NCBI GenBank assembly: GCA_050633665.1
Contig: JBOEGY010000002.1
Coordinates: forward strand, 124,001 to 188,000
DNA from: JAUIAI01 sp050633665
GTDB taxonomy: Bacteria; Pseudomonadota; Gammaproteobacteria; Burkholderiales; Burkholderiaceae_E
DNA: 64,000 nt
Direction of reading: 5' to 3'
The notes beneath the pieces were generated by a model, which saw nothing but the letters and a program-made list of their open reading frames with translations, was not told the DNA's origin and searched no databases. How positions within the stretch are numbered: the stretch's first letter is position 1; each line of letters begins with the position of its first letter. Shown piece by piece: positions 35,000 to 44,075 of the stretch. A program made the position numbers and the translations under genes.

Positions 35000-36823
35000 A
35001 TGAAAGCAACGGATATCGGGAACCCAGACTACTTCCATAAGGTAGTTGATTGTCAATGGGCCTGTCCGGCTCATACACCTGTTCCGGAGTACATCCGGAT
35101 GATCGCCCAGGGTCGTCACTCTGACGCCTATATGGTGAACTGGAAATCAAACGTTTTTCCCGGCGTCCTGGGCCGCACCTGTGACCGCCCCTGCGAACCG
35201 GCATGCCGCCGCGGCCGGGTCGAAGACGATACCCTGACCGGTTCCCGAAAAGAGCCTGTCGCCATCTGCCGACTAAAACGGGTCGCGGCAGACCACAAGG
35301 ACAATGACCAGATTCTGGCTCGGATGCCCGAATGTGCTCCTTCCAACGGTCTCCGGGTTGTCTGTGTTGGCGGCGGCCCAGCCTCACTAACGGTGGCCAG
35401 AGATCTTGCCCCACTCGGTTATGACGTCACTGTGATTGACTCGGCCCCGAAGGCCGGCGGCTTTATACGCAGCCAGATTCCGCATTTTCGGCTGCCCGAG
35501 GGCGTGGTTGACGAAGAAGTTGGCTACATCCTCAATATGGGGGTAACCCATCGTGCGAACGAACAAGTTGATTCGCTGCGTGAATTACTGACCGAACAAT
35601 TTGATGCGGTGTTTATCGGCACCGGCGCACCACGGGGACGTGATCTCGATGCCCCCGGCCGCCAGGAGGCGGCCGCCAATATTCATATCGGCATTGACTG
35701 GCTCTCATCCGTCGCATTCGGACACATCACGGAAGTCGGACGACGGGTGGTTGTCCTTGGCGGCGGCAATACCGCAATGGACTGCTGTCGGACGGCCCGT
35801 CGACTCGGCGGGCAGGATGTGAAAGTCGTGGTGCGCTCCGGATTTGAGCAAATGAAGGCCAGCCCCTGGGAAAAAGAAGACGCTCTTGAAGAAGGAATCC
35901 CCATTCTTGATTTCCGGGTGCCGAAAGCGTTTCTGCATGAAAACGGCCGACTGACTGCGGTCGTTTTTGAGAAGGTCAAGGCCCGGTATGACGAGCAGGG
36001 CCGTCGAAAACTGGTGCCAACCGGTGAGCCGGACGAAACCATCGAGTGTGATGACGTGTTGATGGCGGTCGGCCAGGAAAATGCCTTCCCCTGGATTGAA
36101 CGTGATGTTGGTATTGAGTTCGACGAATGGGATATGCCCCGGCTTAACCCTGAAACCTTACAGTCAAGTCTGCCGAACGTCTTTTTCGGAGGCGACGCGG
36201 CGCTCGGCCCGAAGAACATCATCTGGGCAGTCGCTCACGGGCATGATGCCGCGATCTCGATTGATAAGTTCCTGACCGGTCAGGACGTCAGCGATCGTCC
36301 GGCTCCGGGTGTGACCGCAATCAGTCAGAAAATGGGTATTCACGAGTGGAGTTATGACAACGACATCTCGCTGGATATCCGCAACAAGGTGCCATGGGCC
36401 GATGCGAACAAGGCATTGGCGAGTATTCACGTCGAAGTTGAACTGGGTTTTGATCCGGCCACCGCGTTTCATGAAGCCCAGCGTTGTTTGAACTGTGATG
36501 TGCAAACGGTGTTTGCGGACAATTTGTGCATCGAATGTGATGCGTGCGCGGACATATGCCCGATGGATAGCATCAGCTTTGTGCCCAACGGTGAAGAAGC
36601 CGATCTGCGATCCCGGCTTCGCGCGCCGGCTGAAGACCTTACCCAGGATCTGTACGTCTCCCCTGACCTAAAGACCGGTCGGGTGATGGTCAAAGATGAA
36701 GACGTCTGTCTGCACTGCGGCTTGTGCGCTGAACGATGTCCCACCGGTGCCTGGGACATGCGTAAGACCTTGATTGAAATGACCCACGCTTCCGATAGCC
36801 GAAAACAGGTGGCTATTGCCTGA
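35000..36823 (+). CDS. GltD-like FAD/NAD(P)H oxidoreductase with two [4Fe-4S] ferredoxin motifs
   Basis: The protein has 607 residues from the ATG at 35000. Its N-terminal cysteines lie in CQWACPAHTPVPEYI and in CDRPCEPACRRG, as in glutamate synthase small subunits. Two nucleotide-binding folds follow (VCVGGGPASLTVARDL for FAD, VVLGGGNTAMDCCRTA for NAD(P)H). The C-terminal part carries CIECDACADICP and CLHCGLCAERCP, a full 2x[4Fe-4S] ferredoxin. It lies just upstream of the two ferredoxin oxidoreductase subunits, so it probably moves electrons between that enzyme and NAD(P)H. It is probably not a glutamate synthase; no gltB is present. Confidence 0.9.
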   Translation: MKATDIGNPDYFHKVVDCQWACPAHTPVPEYIRMIAQGRHSDAYMVNWKSNVFPGVLGRTCDRPCEPACRRGRVEDDTLTGSRKEPVAICRLKRVAADHKDNDQILARMPECAPSNGLRVVCVGGGPASLTVARDLAPLGYDVTVIDSAPKAGGFIRSQIPHFRLPEGVVDEEVGYILNMGVTHRANEQVDSLRELLTEQFDAVFIGTGAPRGRDLDAPGRQEAAANIHIGIDWLSSVAFGHITEVGRRVVVLGGGNTAMDCCRTARRLGGQDVKVVVRSGFEQMKASPWEKEDALEEGIPILDFRVPKAFLHENGRLTAVVFEKVKARYDEQGRRKLVPTGEPDETIECDDVLMAVGQENAFPWIERDVGIEFDEWDMPRLNPETLQSSLPNVFFGGDAALGPKNIIWAVAHGHDAAISIDKFLTGQDVSDRPAPGVTAISQKMGIHEWSYDNDISLDIRNKVPWADANKALASIHVEVELGFDPATAFHEAQRCLNCDVQTVFADNLCIECDACADICPMDSISFVPNGEEADLRSRLRAPAEDLTQDLYVSPDLKTGRVMVKDEDVCLHCGLCAERCPTGAWDMRKTLIEMTHASDSRKQVAIA

Positions 36824-36864
36824 AAGCTATTTTCACACTGTCTGATTCGATGCAGGTTCAAGAA

Positions 36865-38691
36865 ATGAGTATTTCTGCAGTTAACGATTTTGTTGTCAAG
36901 TTCGCCAATGTCAATGGCTCCGGGTCGGCCTCCGCGAACGAACTTTTCGCCCGGGCAATTCTGCGGATGGGTGTTCCGGTCAGCCCACGCAATATCTTCC
37001 CCAGCAACATCCAGGGTCTGCCGACCTGGTATGAGGTCAGGGTCAGCGGCGAGGGCTATCTCGGTCGGCGTGGCGGGGTAGACCTGATGGTGCCGATGAA
37101 CCCGCAGACCTGGGACAAAGACATCAAGGAAGTCTCCCCTGGCGGCTATCTCTTCTACGACTCGACCCGCCCAATGCCGGCCTCGAAGTTTCGCGAAGAT
37201 ATCAATATCATCGGCATGCCATTGACCCAGATTGCCAATGACACCTACACCGAGCCGCGTCAACGGCAGTTGTTCAAGAATATTATCTATATCGGGGCAT
37301 TGGCGCACTTGCTCGGTATTGATCCGGCAGTGATAGAACAGCTTTTTTCCGAGCAATACAAGGGCAAGGAAAAGTTGCTGGCGGGTAATGCCAAAGCGCT
37401 GCATCTCGGGCTCGACTATGCCCGCGATTACCTCGATCCGATCGGCTTGAAAGTCGAGCGCGCCGATGCTGTTGGTGACAGGATATTCGTAGACGGTAAC
37501 AGCGCAGCCGCTTTAGGCTGCATGTACGGCGGTGCTACCGTCTGTGCCTGGTATCCGATCACGCCGTCGTCATCGGTTGCGGAAGCGTTCGAGCGGTATT
37601 GCGCGCAATACCGGGTCGAACCGGATACCGGACAGCATCGGTATGCAATCGTGCAGGCTGAGGACGAACTTGCCTCGATTGGCATGGTGATTGGTGCCGG
37701 CTGGAATGGCGCCCGAGCGTTTACGGCAACTTCCGGGCCGGGTGTGTCCCTGATGACCGAGTTTATCGGGCTCGCCTATTTTGCCGAGGTCCCGGCGACC
37801 ATTATCAATGTGCAACGTGGCGGTCCTTCCACCGGGATGCCGACTCGTACCCAGCAAGCCGATATTCTGGCCTGCGCTTATGCCTCACACGGCGACACCA
37901 AGCATCCCTTGTTGTTCCCGCAAGACCCGAATGAGTGTTTTGAGATGGGTGCGCAGGCACTCGATCTGGCGGATCGGCTGCAGACGCCGGTGTTTCTGAT
38001 GACCGATCTTGATATCGGTATGAACCAGAGACTGACTGAACCGCTGGTCTGGGACCACACCAGGGACTACGACCGCGGCAAAGTCATGACCGCCGAAATG
38101 CTTGATCAGCGAGACTTCGGGCGTTATCTCGACGTAGATGGCGACGGCATCCCCTACCGGACTTATCCGGGCACTCACAAAGATAAAGGCGCTTTCTTTA
38201 CACGCGGTACAACCCGAGACCAGTACGCTCGGTACAGCGAAGAAGGTCCTGTCTATGTCGAGAACGTCGAAAGGCTGTTGAAGAAATTCGATACTGCCCG
38301 CGCGCTGGTGCCGGCTGCGGTACGTACGGATACTGCTGAGGGCAGCGATGTCGGTGTAATCTATTTCGGATCGACGAGCCCGGCGATGATCGAAGCGCTC
38401 GATGTCTTTCAGGAAGATTCAATCCGCATCAATGCCTTGCGCGTGCGAGCTTTTCCGTTTGGCGATGAAGTCAATGAGTTTATTCAGTCGCATGAACGGG
38501 TTTTTGTCGTCGAGCAGAACCGCGATGCCCAGATGCGATCTTTGCTGGTCAATGAACTCGGGATCTCTCCGGCGAAACTACTGCCTGTTTTGCACTTTGA
38601 CGGAACACCGATTACGGCTTCGTTTATTGTGAGCCAGATTTGCCAGGTACTTTCTCCGTCTAATGTCACCCCTATTCGTAAAGCCTCATGA
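36865..38691 (+). CDS. 2-oxoacid:ferredoxin oxidoreductase, fused gamma-alpha subunit
   Basis: The protein has 608 residues from the ATG at 36865; an upstream in-frame ATG at 36850 is also possible. The N-terminal third is the gamma (transferase-like) domain. The rest is the alpha domain, with CAWYPITPSSSVAEAFE (CoA/TPP-facing loop), AFTATSGPGVSLMTE and VPATIINVQRGGPSTGMPTR. These are hallmarks of pyruvate/2-oxoglutarate:ferredoxin oxidoreductases. The gamma-alpha fusion fits the two-subunit KorAB-type group, which likely uses 2-oxoglutarate, but pyruvate or other oxoacids are possible. It overlaps the beta gene by four bases (ATGA). Confidence 0.92.
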   Translation: MSISAVNDFVVKFANVNGSGSASANELFARAILRMGVPVSPRNIFPSNIQGLPTWYEVRVSGEGYLGRRGGVDLMVPMNPQTWDKDIKEVSPGGYLFYDSTRPMPASKFREDINIIGMPLTQIANDTYTEPRQRQLFKNIIYIGALAHLLGIDPAVIEQLFSEQYKGKEKLLAGNAKALHLGLDYARDYLDPIGLKVERADAVGDRIFVDGNSAAALGCMYGGATVCAWYPITPSSSVAEAFERYCAQYRVEPDTGQHRYAIVQAEDELASIGMVIGAGWNGARAFTATSGPGVSLMTEFIGLAYFAEVPATIINVQRGGPSTGMPTRTQQADILACAYASHGDTKHPLLFPQDPNECFEMGAQALDLADRLQTPVFLMTDLDIGMNQRLTEPLVWDHTRDYDRGKVMTAEMLDQRDFGRYLDVDGDGIPYRTYPGTHKDKGAFFTRGTTRDQYARYSEEGPVYVENVERLLKKFDTARALVPAAVRTDTAEGSDVGVIYFGSTSPAMIEALDVFQEDSIRINALRVRAFPFGDEVNEFIQSHERVFVVEQNRDAQMRSLLVNELGISPAKLLPVLHFDGTPITASFIVSQICQVLSPSNVTPIRKAS

Positions 38692-39743
38692 CTTACCTGA
38701 CCAAACCTGTCCTGCATCACCCTTCTCTGCGTGCCAACAAGGTGGGTTACACCCGACGTGACTATGAAGGGAAGATCTCAACCCTGTGTGCCGGGTGCGG
38801 TCATGATTCCATATCGACCGCGATCATTCAGGCGGCGTGGGAGTCTGACATTGAGCCGCATCGGGTCGCCAAGATGTCTGGGATCGGCTGTTCAAGTAAG
38901 ACTCCCGATTACTTTCTGGGCAATTCACACGGGTTTAACTCGGTCCATGGTCGAATGCCGTCTGTACTGACTGGTGCCAATCTGGCGAATCGGGATTTGC
39001 TGTATCTGGGTGTTTCGGGAGACGGTGATACCGCCTCTATCGGCATGGGTCAGTTTGCCCACCTGATGCGGCGCGGTGTCAATATGGTGTACATCGTCGA
39101 GAACAACGGGGTTTACGGTCTTACCAAAGGGCAGTTTTCTGCCACTTCGGACAAAGGATCGAGATCCAAAAGAGGTGTTGTCAATACTGATGCGCCAATT
39201 GATTTGGTGAGCGTGGCCATCTCACTGGGGGCGACTTTTGTTGCCCGAAGCTTTTCCGGCGACAAAGAGCAACTCGTTCCGATCATTCGTGCCGCGATCA
39301 AACACTCTGGCAGCGCGCTGATTGATGTCATCAGCCCGTGTGTAGCTTTTAATAATCATGATGGCAGCTCCAAGAGCTACGACTACATTCGCGAGCATAA
39401 CGAGGTTGTGAACCGTCTGGACTTTATGCCAAAGCGCGAAACCATCGAGACTCAGCAACTACCCGGCAGGGTCCAGAGCATCCAGTTACACGACGGTACG
39501 ATTGCCAATCTGGCGCGAGTCAACAACGCCTACGACCCAACCGACAAGGCGGGGGCGCTCTCCCATATTGCGGTTCATCAGGCGCGCGGAGAGATTGTGA
39601 CCGGTCTGCTCTATGTGAATGAAGAGGCTGAAGATTTGCACCGGCATTTGCACACCACCGATCGGCCTTTCAATGAACTGGGGCCGCAGGATCTCACGCC
39701 TGAAGCGTCTGTTCTCGACGGGATCAACCAGTCGTTGCGCTAA
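38688..39743 (+). CDS. 2-oxoacid:ferredoxin oxidoreductase, beta subunit
   Basis: The 351-residue protein carries the TPP-binding core: LCAGCGHDSIS, MSGIGCSSKTP, then GVSGDGDTASIGMGQF (the GDGD thiamine-diphosphate motif) and VYIVENNGVYGLTKGQ. Cysteines for the single [4Fe-4S] cluster are visible in CAGCGH, GIGC and the late ISPCVAFN. It pairs with the fused gamma-alpha subunit to oxidise a 2-oxoacid to acyl-CoA and CO2 and reduce ferredoxin, reversible in some organisms. Such enzymes are usually oxygen-sensitive. Confidence 0.93.
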   Translation: MTYLTKPVLHHPSLRANKVGYTRRDYEGKISTLCAGCGHDSISTAIIQAAWESDIEPHRVAKMSGIGCSSKTPDYFLGNSHGFNSVHGRMPSVLTGANLANRDLLYLGVSGDGDTASIGMGQFAHLMRRGVNMVYIVENNGVYGLTKGQFSATSDKGSRSKRGVVNTDAPIDLVSVAISLGATFVARSFSGDKEQLVPIIRAAIKHSGSALIDVISPCVAFNNHDGSSKSYDYIREHNEVVNRLDFMPKRETIETQQLPGRVQSIQLHDGTIANLARVNNAYDPTDKAGALSHIAVHQARGEIVTGLLYVNEEAEDLHRHLHTTDRPFNELGPQDLTPEASVLDGINQSLR

Positions 39744-39755
39744 CCGGTAAACCGC

Positions 39756-40553
39756 TTAGTCACCGGTATAGTGCGGTGGCCGGTTGTTCAGGAAAGAATC
39801 AACGCCTTCCCGGAAATCGGCCGACTGTTCAAGTAACGCGAATCCTTCAAGGTCGCGATGTGCGCTGGTCTGGTTCAGCGCGTGACTGGCTATGTTTACA
39901 TCGTGTTTGACCATCTTCAGTGACGTGGGTGGCAAAGCTGCGGCGCGATCACTGATAGCCCTGGCACTGGCGAGTGCCTGACCTTCCGGTGCAATTTCAT
40001 CTGCCAAACCCCAAGACAATGCTGTTGACGCGTCAATTTTCTCGCAAAGGGCAGCGATTCGTTTCGTGCGGGCCGGCCCGACAAGCGCAGTGAATCGCGG
40101 GATTGATCCCCAGCTCATGTTCATGCCGCGCTCGACTTCAGGCACATAAAACATCGCTGACTGACTCATCACCCGCAGGTCACAGGCAACCGCCAGTGCT
40201 GCTCCGCCACCCGCGCACCAGCCTTCAATGGCGCAAATCGTCAGCGCATCTATTTGTTCCCAGGCATTGCATAGTCCCGGACCGGCTCGCAGTGAGAGCC
40301 GGCGGGCGGCAAGCCCTTGCTGACGCAAGGCGGTCAGTGCCGGGTCTTTGAGATCCATTCCCATTGAGAAGCCGTCAGCGCGCCCGGTCAGAATAACTGC
40401 GCTGATTTCCGGGCAAGCGTGAAACTCGCGTGCCGCAGCGGTCAGCTCCTCAAGCGCTTGCACGCTTAACGGGTTTGCCCGGTACCCGCGGTCCAGCGTG
40501 ATCGTGGCGACACGGCCGTTCCGCTCAATGCTGACGACTGGTGTTTGGCTCAT
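39756..40553 (-). CDS. Enoyl-CoA hydratase/isomerase family protein (crotonase)
   Basis: The 265-residue protein has the crotonase pattern: an early GRVATITLDR strand, a first oxyanion segment SAVILTGRADGFSMGMDLK, and a second around the WCAGGGAALAVACDLRV loop. A C-terminal helical part follows. The exact position of catalytic acids could not be fixed by eye, so it may hydrate, isomerise or hydrolyse an acyl-CoA. It is convergent with the OFOR beta gene. Its minus-strand neighbour, the stress protein gene, is 96 bases upstream. Confidence 0.88.
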   Translation of the reverse strand: MSQTPVVSIERNGRVATITLDRGYRANPLSVQALEELTAAAREFHACPEISAVILTGRADGFSMGMDLKDPALTALRQQGLAARRLSLRAGPGLCNAWEQIDALTICAIEGWCAGGGAALAVACDLRVMSQSAMFYVPEVERGMNMSWGSIPRFTALVGPARTKRIAALCEKIDASTALSWGLADEIAPEGQALASARAISDRAAALPPTSLKMVKHDVNIASHALNQTSAHRDLEGFALLEQSADFREGVDSFLNNRPPHYTGD

Positions 40554-40649
40554 GGCGATGCCTGTTCTTATTCGGTTGGTGAATCCGGATCATAAGACTA
40601 TTGCCTTAACCGAAGCAAAACAGCCGAACTGGAACTGCCATGTTTTCGC

Positions 40650-41063
40650 TTACCTCACGACAAATACCGAGGTGCTCGCGTGAGAGGCTAAATACCCTGC
40701 GTGTGAACTGAAGACATACTCGGAAAAGCCCGGAACGTGCGACGCCATGACAACCAGATCAGCGTTAAGGGCTTCAGCAGCCTGGCGTAACGACCCTTCC
40801 AGTTCAACAGCCGGGTCATGGCTGACAATCGTCCTGGCGCGGATATCAGCACTATCGGCCTGCGCCCTGGAGGCGGCCAGTGTTTCGAGTTTCTCGGTGA
40901 ACTCTTCCGGGCTGTGAGCCGCCGAACCCGGTGCGGTTCCTGTCACGCCGACATAGTGAACCACTGCGCCGTAATGTTTTGCCAGGTCTGAGGCAACGCC
41001 AAGCGCCTTGGCGAGCTTATCTAGATGAGCCAGATCCACCGGCACCATAATGGTCTTGAACAT
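40650..41063 (-). CDS. Universal stress protein (UspA family)
   Basis: The 137-residue single Usp domain starts with TIMVPVDLAHLDK and ends with LVVMASHVPGFSEYVFSSHAGYLASHASTSVFVVR. The second half of this end keeps only part of the usual G-x2-G-x9-G-S/T ATP-binding loop (VPGFSEYVFSSHAG), so ATP binding is uncertain. An FNR-type site and a good -10 box lie upstream, so the gene is probably induced at low oxygen, as usp genes often are. Confidence 0.9.
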   Translation of the reverse strand: MFKTIMVPVDLAHLDKLAKALGVASDLAKHYGAVVHYVGVTGTAPGSAAHSPEEFTEKLETLAASRAQADSADIRARTIVSHDPAVELEGSLRQAAEALNADLVVMASHVPGFSEYVFSSHAGYLASHASTSVFVVR

Positions 41064-41088
41064 ATCCCCTACTCCTGGTTTGAAGCTG

Positions 41089-41136
41089 ACTGACCACTAT
41101 AGGCCGCGTTGACCCGCTCTCTTTGATGCAGGTCAA
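41089..41136 (-). promoter_or_regulatory. FNR/ANR-dependent promoter of the usp gene
   Basis: An FNR box TTGAT-GCAG-GTCAA (41123-41136, one mismatch from TTGAT-N4-ATCAA) is followed on the minus strand by a -10 box TATAGT (41101-41096). The implied start at about 41089 lies 40-41 bases from the centre of the box, the class II activation geometry. An AGGAG ribosome site precedes the ATG. Confidence 0.7.
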
Positions 41137-41221
41137 CCGCAGGGATCGTCGCCGGTTTTCAGGCGATTCACGTCAACGAAGTACCATGGCAGTTGCTTCA
41201 TCCAACTATACGGAGACCTTA

Positions 41222-42373
41222 ATGCTGCCTCGCGCCCTTTTCTCAGAATCGCACGAATCCTTTCGTGACTCGTATCGCAAGTTCTTGGACAAGGAAGTTA
41301 GCCCCCATCATTCAGAATGGGAGGAAACCGGTTATGTTGACCGGGGCGTCTGGAACAAAGCCGGTGCGGCCGGGTTCCTTTGCCCGAGCATGCCTGAGGA
41401 ATTTGGCGGGGCAGGAGCAGATCGGCTCTACAGCATGGTCATGATGGAAGAAAATGCCAGGGCCCATGCCTCCGGTCTGGGTTTCGGTCTGCATTCCGAA
41501 ATTGTCGCCCCTTATCTGTTCAAGTATGGAAGCGATGCGCAGAAAGAGAAGTATCTGCCACGTATGGCCCGCGGTGAGATTATCGGTGCAATTGCCATGA
41601 GTGAACCCGGAGCCGGTTCTGATCTGCAAGCGGTTAAGACTCAGGCCAGAAAGGATGCCGACGGAAACTATATTCTCAACGGCCAGAAAACGTTTATTAC
41701 TAACGGCTGGCACGCTGACCTGGTAATCGTTGTCGCCAAGACCGATCCCAGCCTGGGTGCAAAAGGAACCAGTTTGATTCTCGTAGAGCGCGGCATGCCC
41801 GGCTTTGAGAAAGGCAAGCGTCTCAAGAAGCTCGGCTTGAAAGCCCAGGATACTTCAGAGCTGTTCTTTGATGAGGTCAAAGTACCAGCGGAAAACCTTT
41901 TGGGCGGCGAGGGACAGGGCTTCATCTACCTGATGCAGGAACTTCCCTGGGAAAGAATGCAGATTGCGATCGGTGCGGTCGCCTCCGCGCAGCAGGCAAT
42001 TGATGAAACAATGACCTACGTCCACGATAGGAAAGCCTTCGGCACGCCTGTATCAAGCTTTCAGAACACCCGTTTCAAGCTGGCTGAAATGCAATCGCAG
42101 GTGCAAATGGCCCGAGTTTTTGTTGACCATTGCATTGCCACGCTGCTGGAGGGCGATCTTGACGGTCCGACCGCCGCGATGGCCAAACTGACTTGCACTG
42201 AGATTCAGGCCAAAGTGGTTGATGAATGCCTGCAACTGCACGGCGGATACGGCTTCATGTGGGAGTACGGCATTGCCCGCGCTTATGCAGACGCCCGCGT
42301 ATCAAGAATTTATGGCGGCACTAACGAAATCATGAAAGAGGTTATCGCTCGCAGCATGGGTTTTGCCCGCTAG
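41222..42373 (+). CDS. Acyl-CoA dehydrogenase
   Basis: The protein has 383 residues from the ATG at 41222, with GGAGA about seven bases upstream; a longer in-frame start at 41123 lies inside the FNR box. Signatures are AMSEPGAGSDLQAVKT and a TFITNGWHAD FAD-binding segment in the middle domain, LHGGYGFMWEYGIARAYADARVSRIYGGTNEIMKE at the C-terminal dimer face, with the catalytic glutamate expected in the final GGTNEI motif. It introduces a double bond into an acyl-CoA, passing electrons to ETF. Chain-length class not assigned. Followed 46 bases later by an acyl-CoA ligase gene. Confidence 0.93.
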   Translation: MLPRALFSESHESFRDSYRKFLDKEVSPHHSEWEETGYVDRGVWNKAGAAGFLCPSMPEEFGGAGADRLYSMVMMEENARAHASGLGFGLHSEIVAPYLFKYGSDAQKEKYLPRMARGEIIGAIAMSEPGAGSDLQAVKTQARKDADGNYILNGQKTFITNGWHADLVIVVAKTDPSLGAKGTSLILVERGMPGFEKGKRLKKLGLKAQDTSELFFDEVKVPAENLLGGEGQGFIYLMQELPWERMQIAIGAVASAQQAIDETMTYVHDRKAFGTPVSSFQNTRFKLAEMQSQVQMARVFVDHCIATLLEGDLDGPTAAMAKLTCTEIQAKVVDECLQLHGGYGFMWEYGIARAYADARVSRIYGGTNEIMKEVIARSMGFAR

Positions 42374-42419
42374 ACGTTGTTGTTGCTTCCGCTTAATGCT
42401 TTAAGAGTTAAATTCGAAT

Positions 42420-43970
42420 ATGCATCCCAGTATCCATGCCAGGACTACCCCGGACAAGATCGCCTATCAAATGGCCACCAGTGGTGAGTCCGTCACCTAT
42501 GCCCAACTCGAAGATCGCTCGAACAGGTTTGCGCAGCTATTGAGAAGCTACGGCATCCAGGCTGGCGATCATATTGCGATTTTCCTAGAGAACCATGCGC
42601 GCTTTTTCGAAATCGCCTGGGGGGCGCAACGTGCCGGCGTCATCTTTACCGCTATTAACTACCGGCTCAGCGTTGATGAAACGAACTATATCGTTAGCAA
42701 TTGTGAGGCCCGGCTGGTCGTTTCATCACATCAACTTGCCGCTACAGCGGCCGGATTGCGCGCAGCGGACGATTCAGACCGACAAGTCGTGCACTGGCTG
42801 ATGGTCGATGAGGCAATTGACGGGTGGGAGTCCTACGAGCGCGCGACCAGCCTGATGCCGAGCACCAGAATCAGCGATGAGACGGCCGCCAACGACATGT
42901 TGTATTCGTCCGGCACGACTGGTAGACCCAAAGGCGTCTACAGCCCGCCCGAATCCGACGCTATCGACGCGCCGTCACAGGTGGCAAGTCTTTGCCAAAG
43001 CCAGTTCGGCGTTACCAGCGATTCAATCTATCTCTCGCCGGCGCCGCTTTACCATGCCGCGCCACTACGCTACAACATGGCGATTATGCGTCTGGGTGGA
43101 ACGAGTATCGTGATGGAGCGCTATGACTCCGAGCATTATCTGCAGTTGGTTGAACAGAAGAAGGTCACTCATAGCCAGCTGGTCCCGACCATGTTTGTGC
43201 GGATGCTGAAGCTCGAGCCAGATGTCCGGAATCGCTACGACGTGAGTAGTTTGCAGTGTGTCATTCATGCTGCGGCACCCTGCCCGGTTCCGATCAAACA
43301 GCAAATGATCGACTGGTGGGGGCCAATCCTGTGGGAATACTATGCCGGAACAGAAGGGAACGGCGTAACACTGGTCGATTCAACGGCCTGGGTAACCAAA
43401 GCTGGTACCGTGGGAAAAGCCGTGATCGGGGTACTGAAGATTTGCGACGAAGATGGCAACGAAGTGCCAGTTGGTACTGAGGGCACTGTCTATTTTGCGC
43501 AAGGCAGACCGTTTACTTATCACAATGATGTTGAGAAAACAGCGAGTTCGCGTAACTCAAAAGGCTGGACCACCCTGGGTGATGTTGGGCGTGTTGATGC
43601 CGATGGTTACCTGTTTCTAACGGATCGAAAAGCCTTCATGATCATCTCGGGCGGTGTGAACATCTATCCTCAGGAATCGGAGAACCAGCTGGTTACCCAT
43701 CCGGAAGTTATCGACGCCGCCGTGTTCGGTGTACCCGATGCCGATTTCGGGGAACAGGTTAAGGCCGTTGTGCAGCCGCGCGATATGGCCCGGGCGGGAC
43801 CTGAATTTGAGGCGGAACTGATCGCCTGGTGCCGCGAGCATATTGCGCACCACAAATGTCCTAAATCAGTTGACTTCAGTGAGGCTTTACCGCGCGAAGC
43901 CAACGGCAAGCTCTATAAGCGGGGTTTGAGAGACGAGTACTGGAAAGATCATCAGAACCGCCTGATATAA
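42420..43970 (+). CDS. AMP-binding acyl-CoA ligase/synthetase
   Basis: The 516-residue ANL-superfamily enzyme has P-loop MLYSSGTTGRPKGVY, a YYAGTEGNGV motif and GWTTLGDVGRVDADGYLFLTDRKAFMIISGGVNIYPQE with the hinge. The catalytic lysine lies in LPREANGKLYKRGLR. It resembles medium- or aryl-chain ligases of the fadD/caiC type. Together with the upstream acyl-CoA dehydrogenase it is likely to activate a carboxylic acid for oxidation. The specific acid is unknown. Confidence 0.92.
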   Translation: MHPSIHARTTPDKIAYQMATSGESVTYAQLEDRSNRFAQLLRSYGIQAGDHIAIFLENHARFFEIAWGAQRAGVIFTAINYRLSVDETNYIVSNCEARLVVSSHQLAATAAGLRAADDSDRQVVHWLMVDEAIDGWESYERATSLMPSTRISDETAANDMLYSSGTTGRPKGVYSPPESDAIDAPSQVASLCQSQFGVTSDSIYLSPAPLYHAAPLRYNMAIMRLGGTSIVMERYDSEHYLQLVEQKKVTHSQLVPTMFVRMLKLEPDVRNRYDVSSLQCVIHAAAPCPVPIKQQMIDWWGPILWEYYAGTEGNGVTLVDSTAWVTKAGTVGKAVIGVLKICDEDGNEVPVGTEGTVYFAQGRPFTYHNDVEKTASSRNSKGWTTLGDVGRVDADGYLFLTDRKAFMIISGGVNIYPQESENQLVTHPEVIDAAVFGVPDADFGEQVKAVVQPRDMARAGPEFEAELIAWCREHIAHHKCPKSVDFSEALPREANGKLYKRGLRDEYWKDHQNRLI

Positions 43971-43978
43971 GTCTGGTC

Positions 43979-44027
43979 TTGATCTGCATCAAAAGCCCTG
44001 AGTGGGCGTAGACCTACGATGGGTCGC
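43979..44027 (+). promoter_or_regulatory. FNR/ANR-dependent promoter of the flavodoxin-like gene
   Basis: A perfect FNR box TTGAT-CTGC-ATCAA (43979-43992) is followed by a -10 box TACGAT (44015-44020). The start predicted at about 44027 is 41.5 bases from the centre of the box, the class II geometry. The downstream gene begins at 44076. Confidence 0.75.
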
Positions 44028-44075
44028 GTGACATCAGCCGATGTCGCTCAAAGTTGCTCCGTCTAGAGGTGGTCT

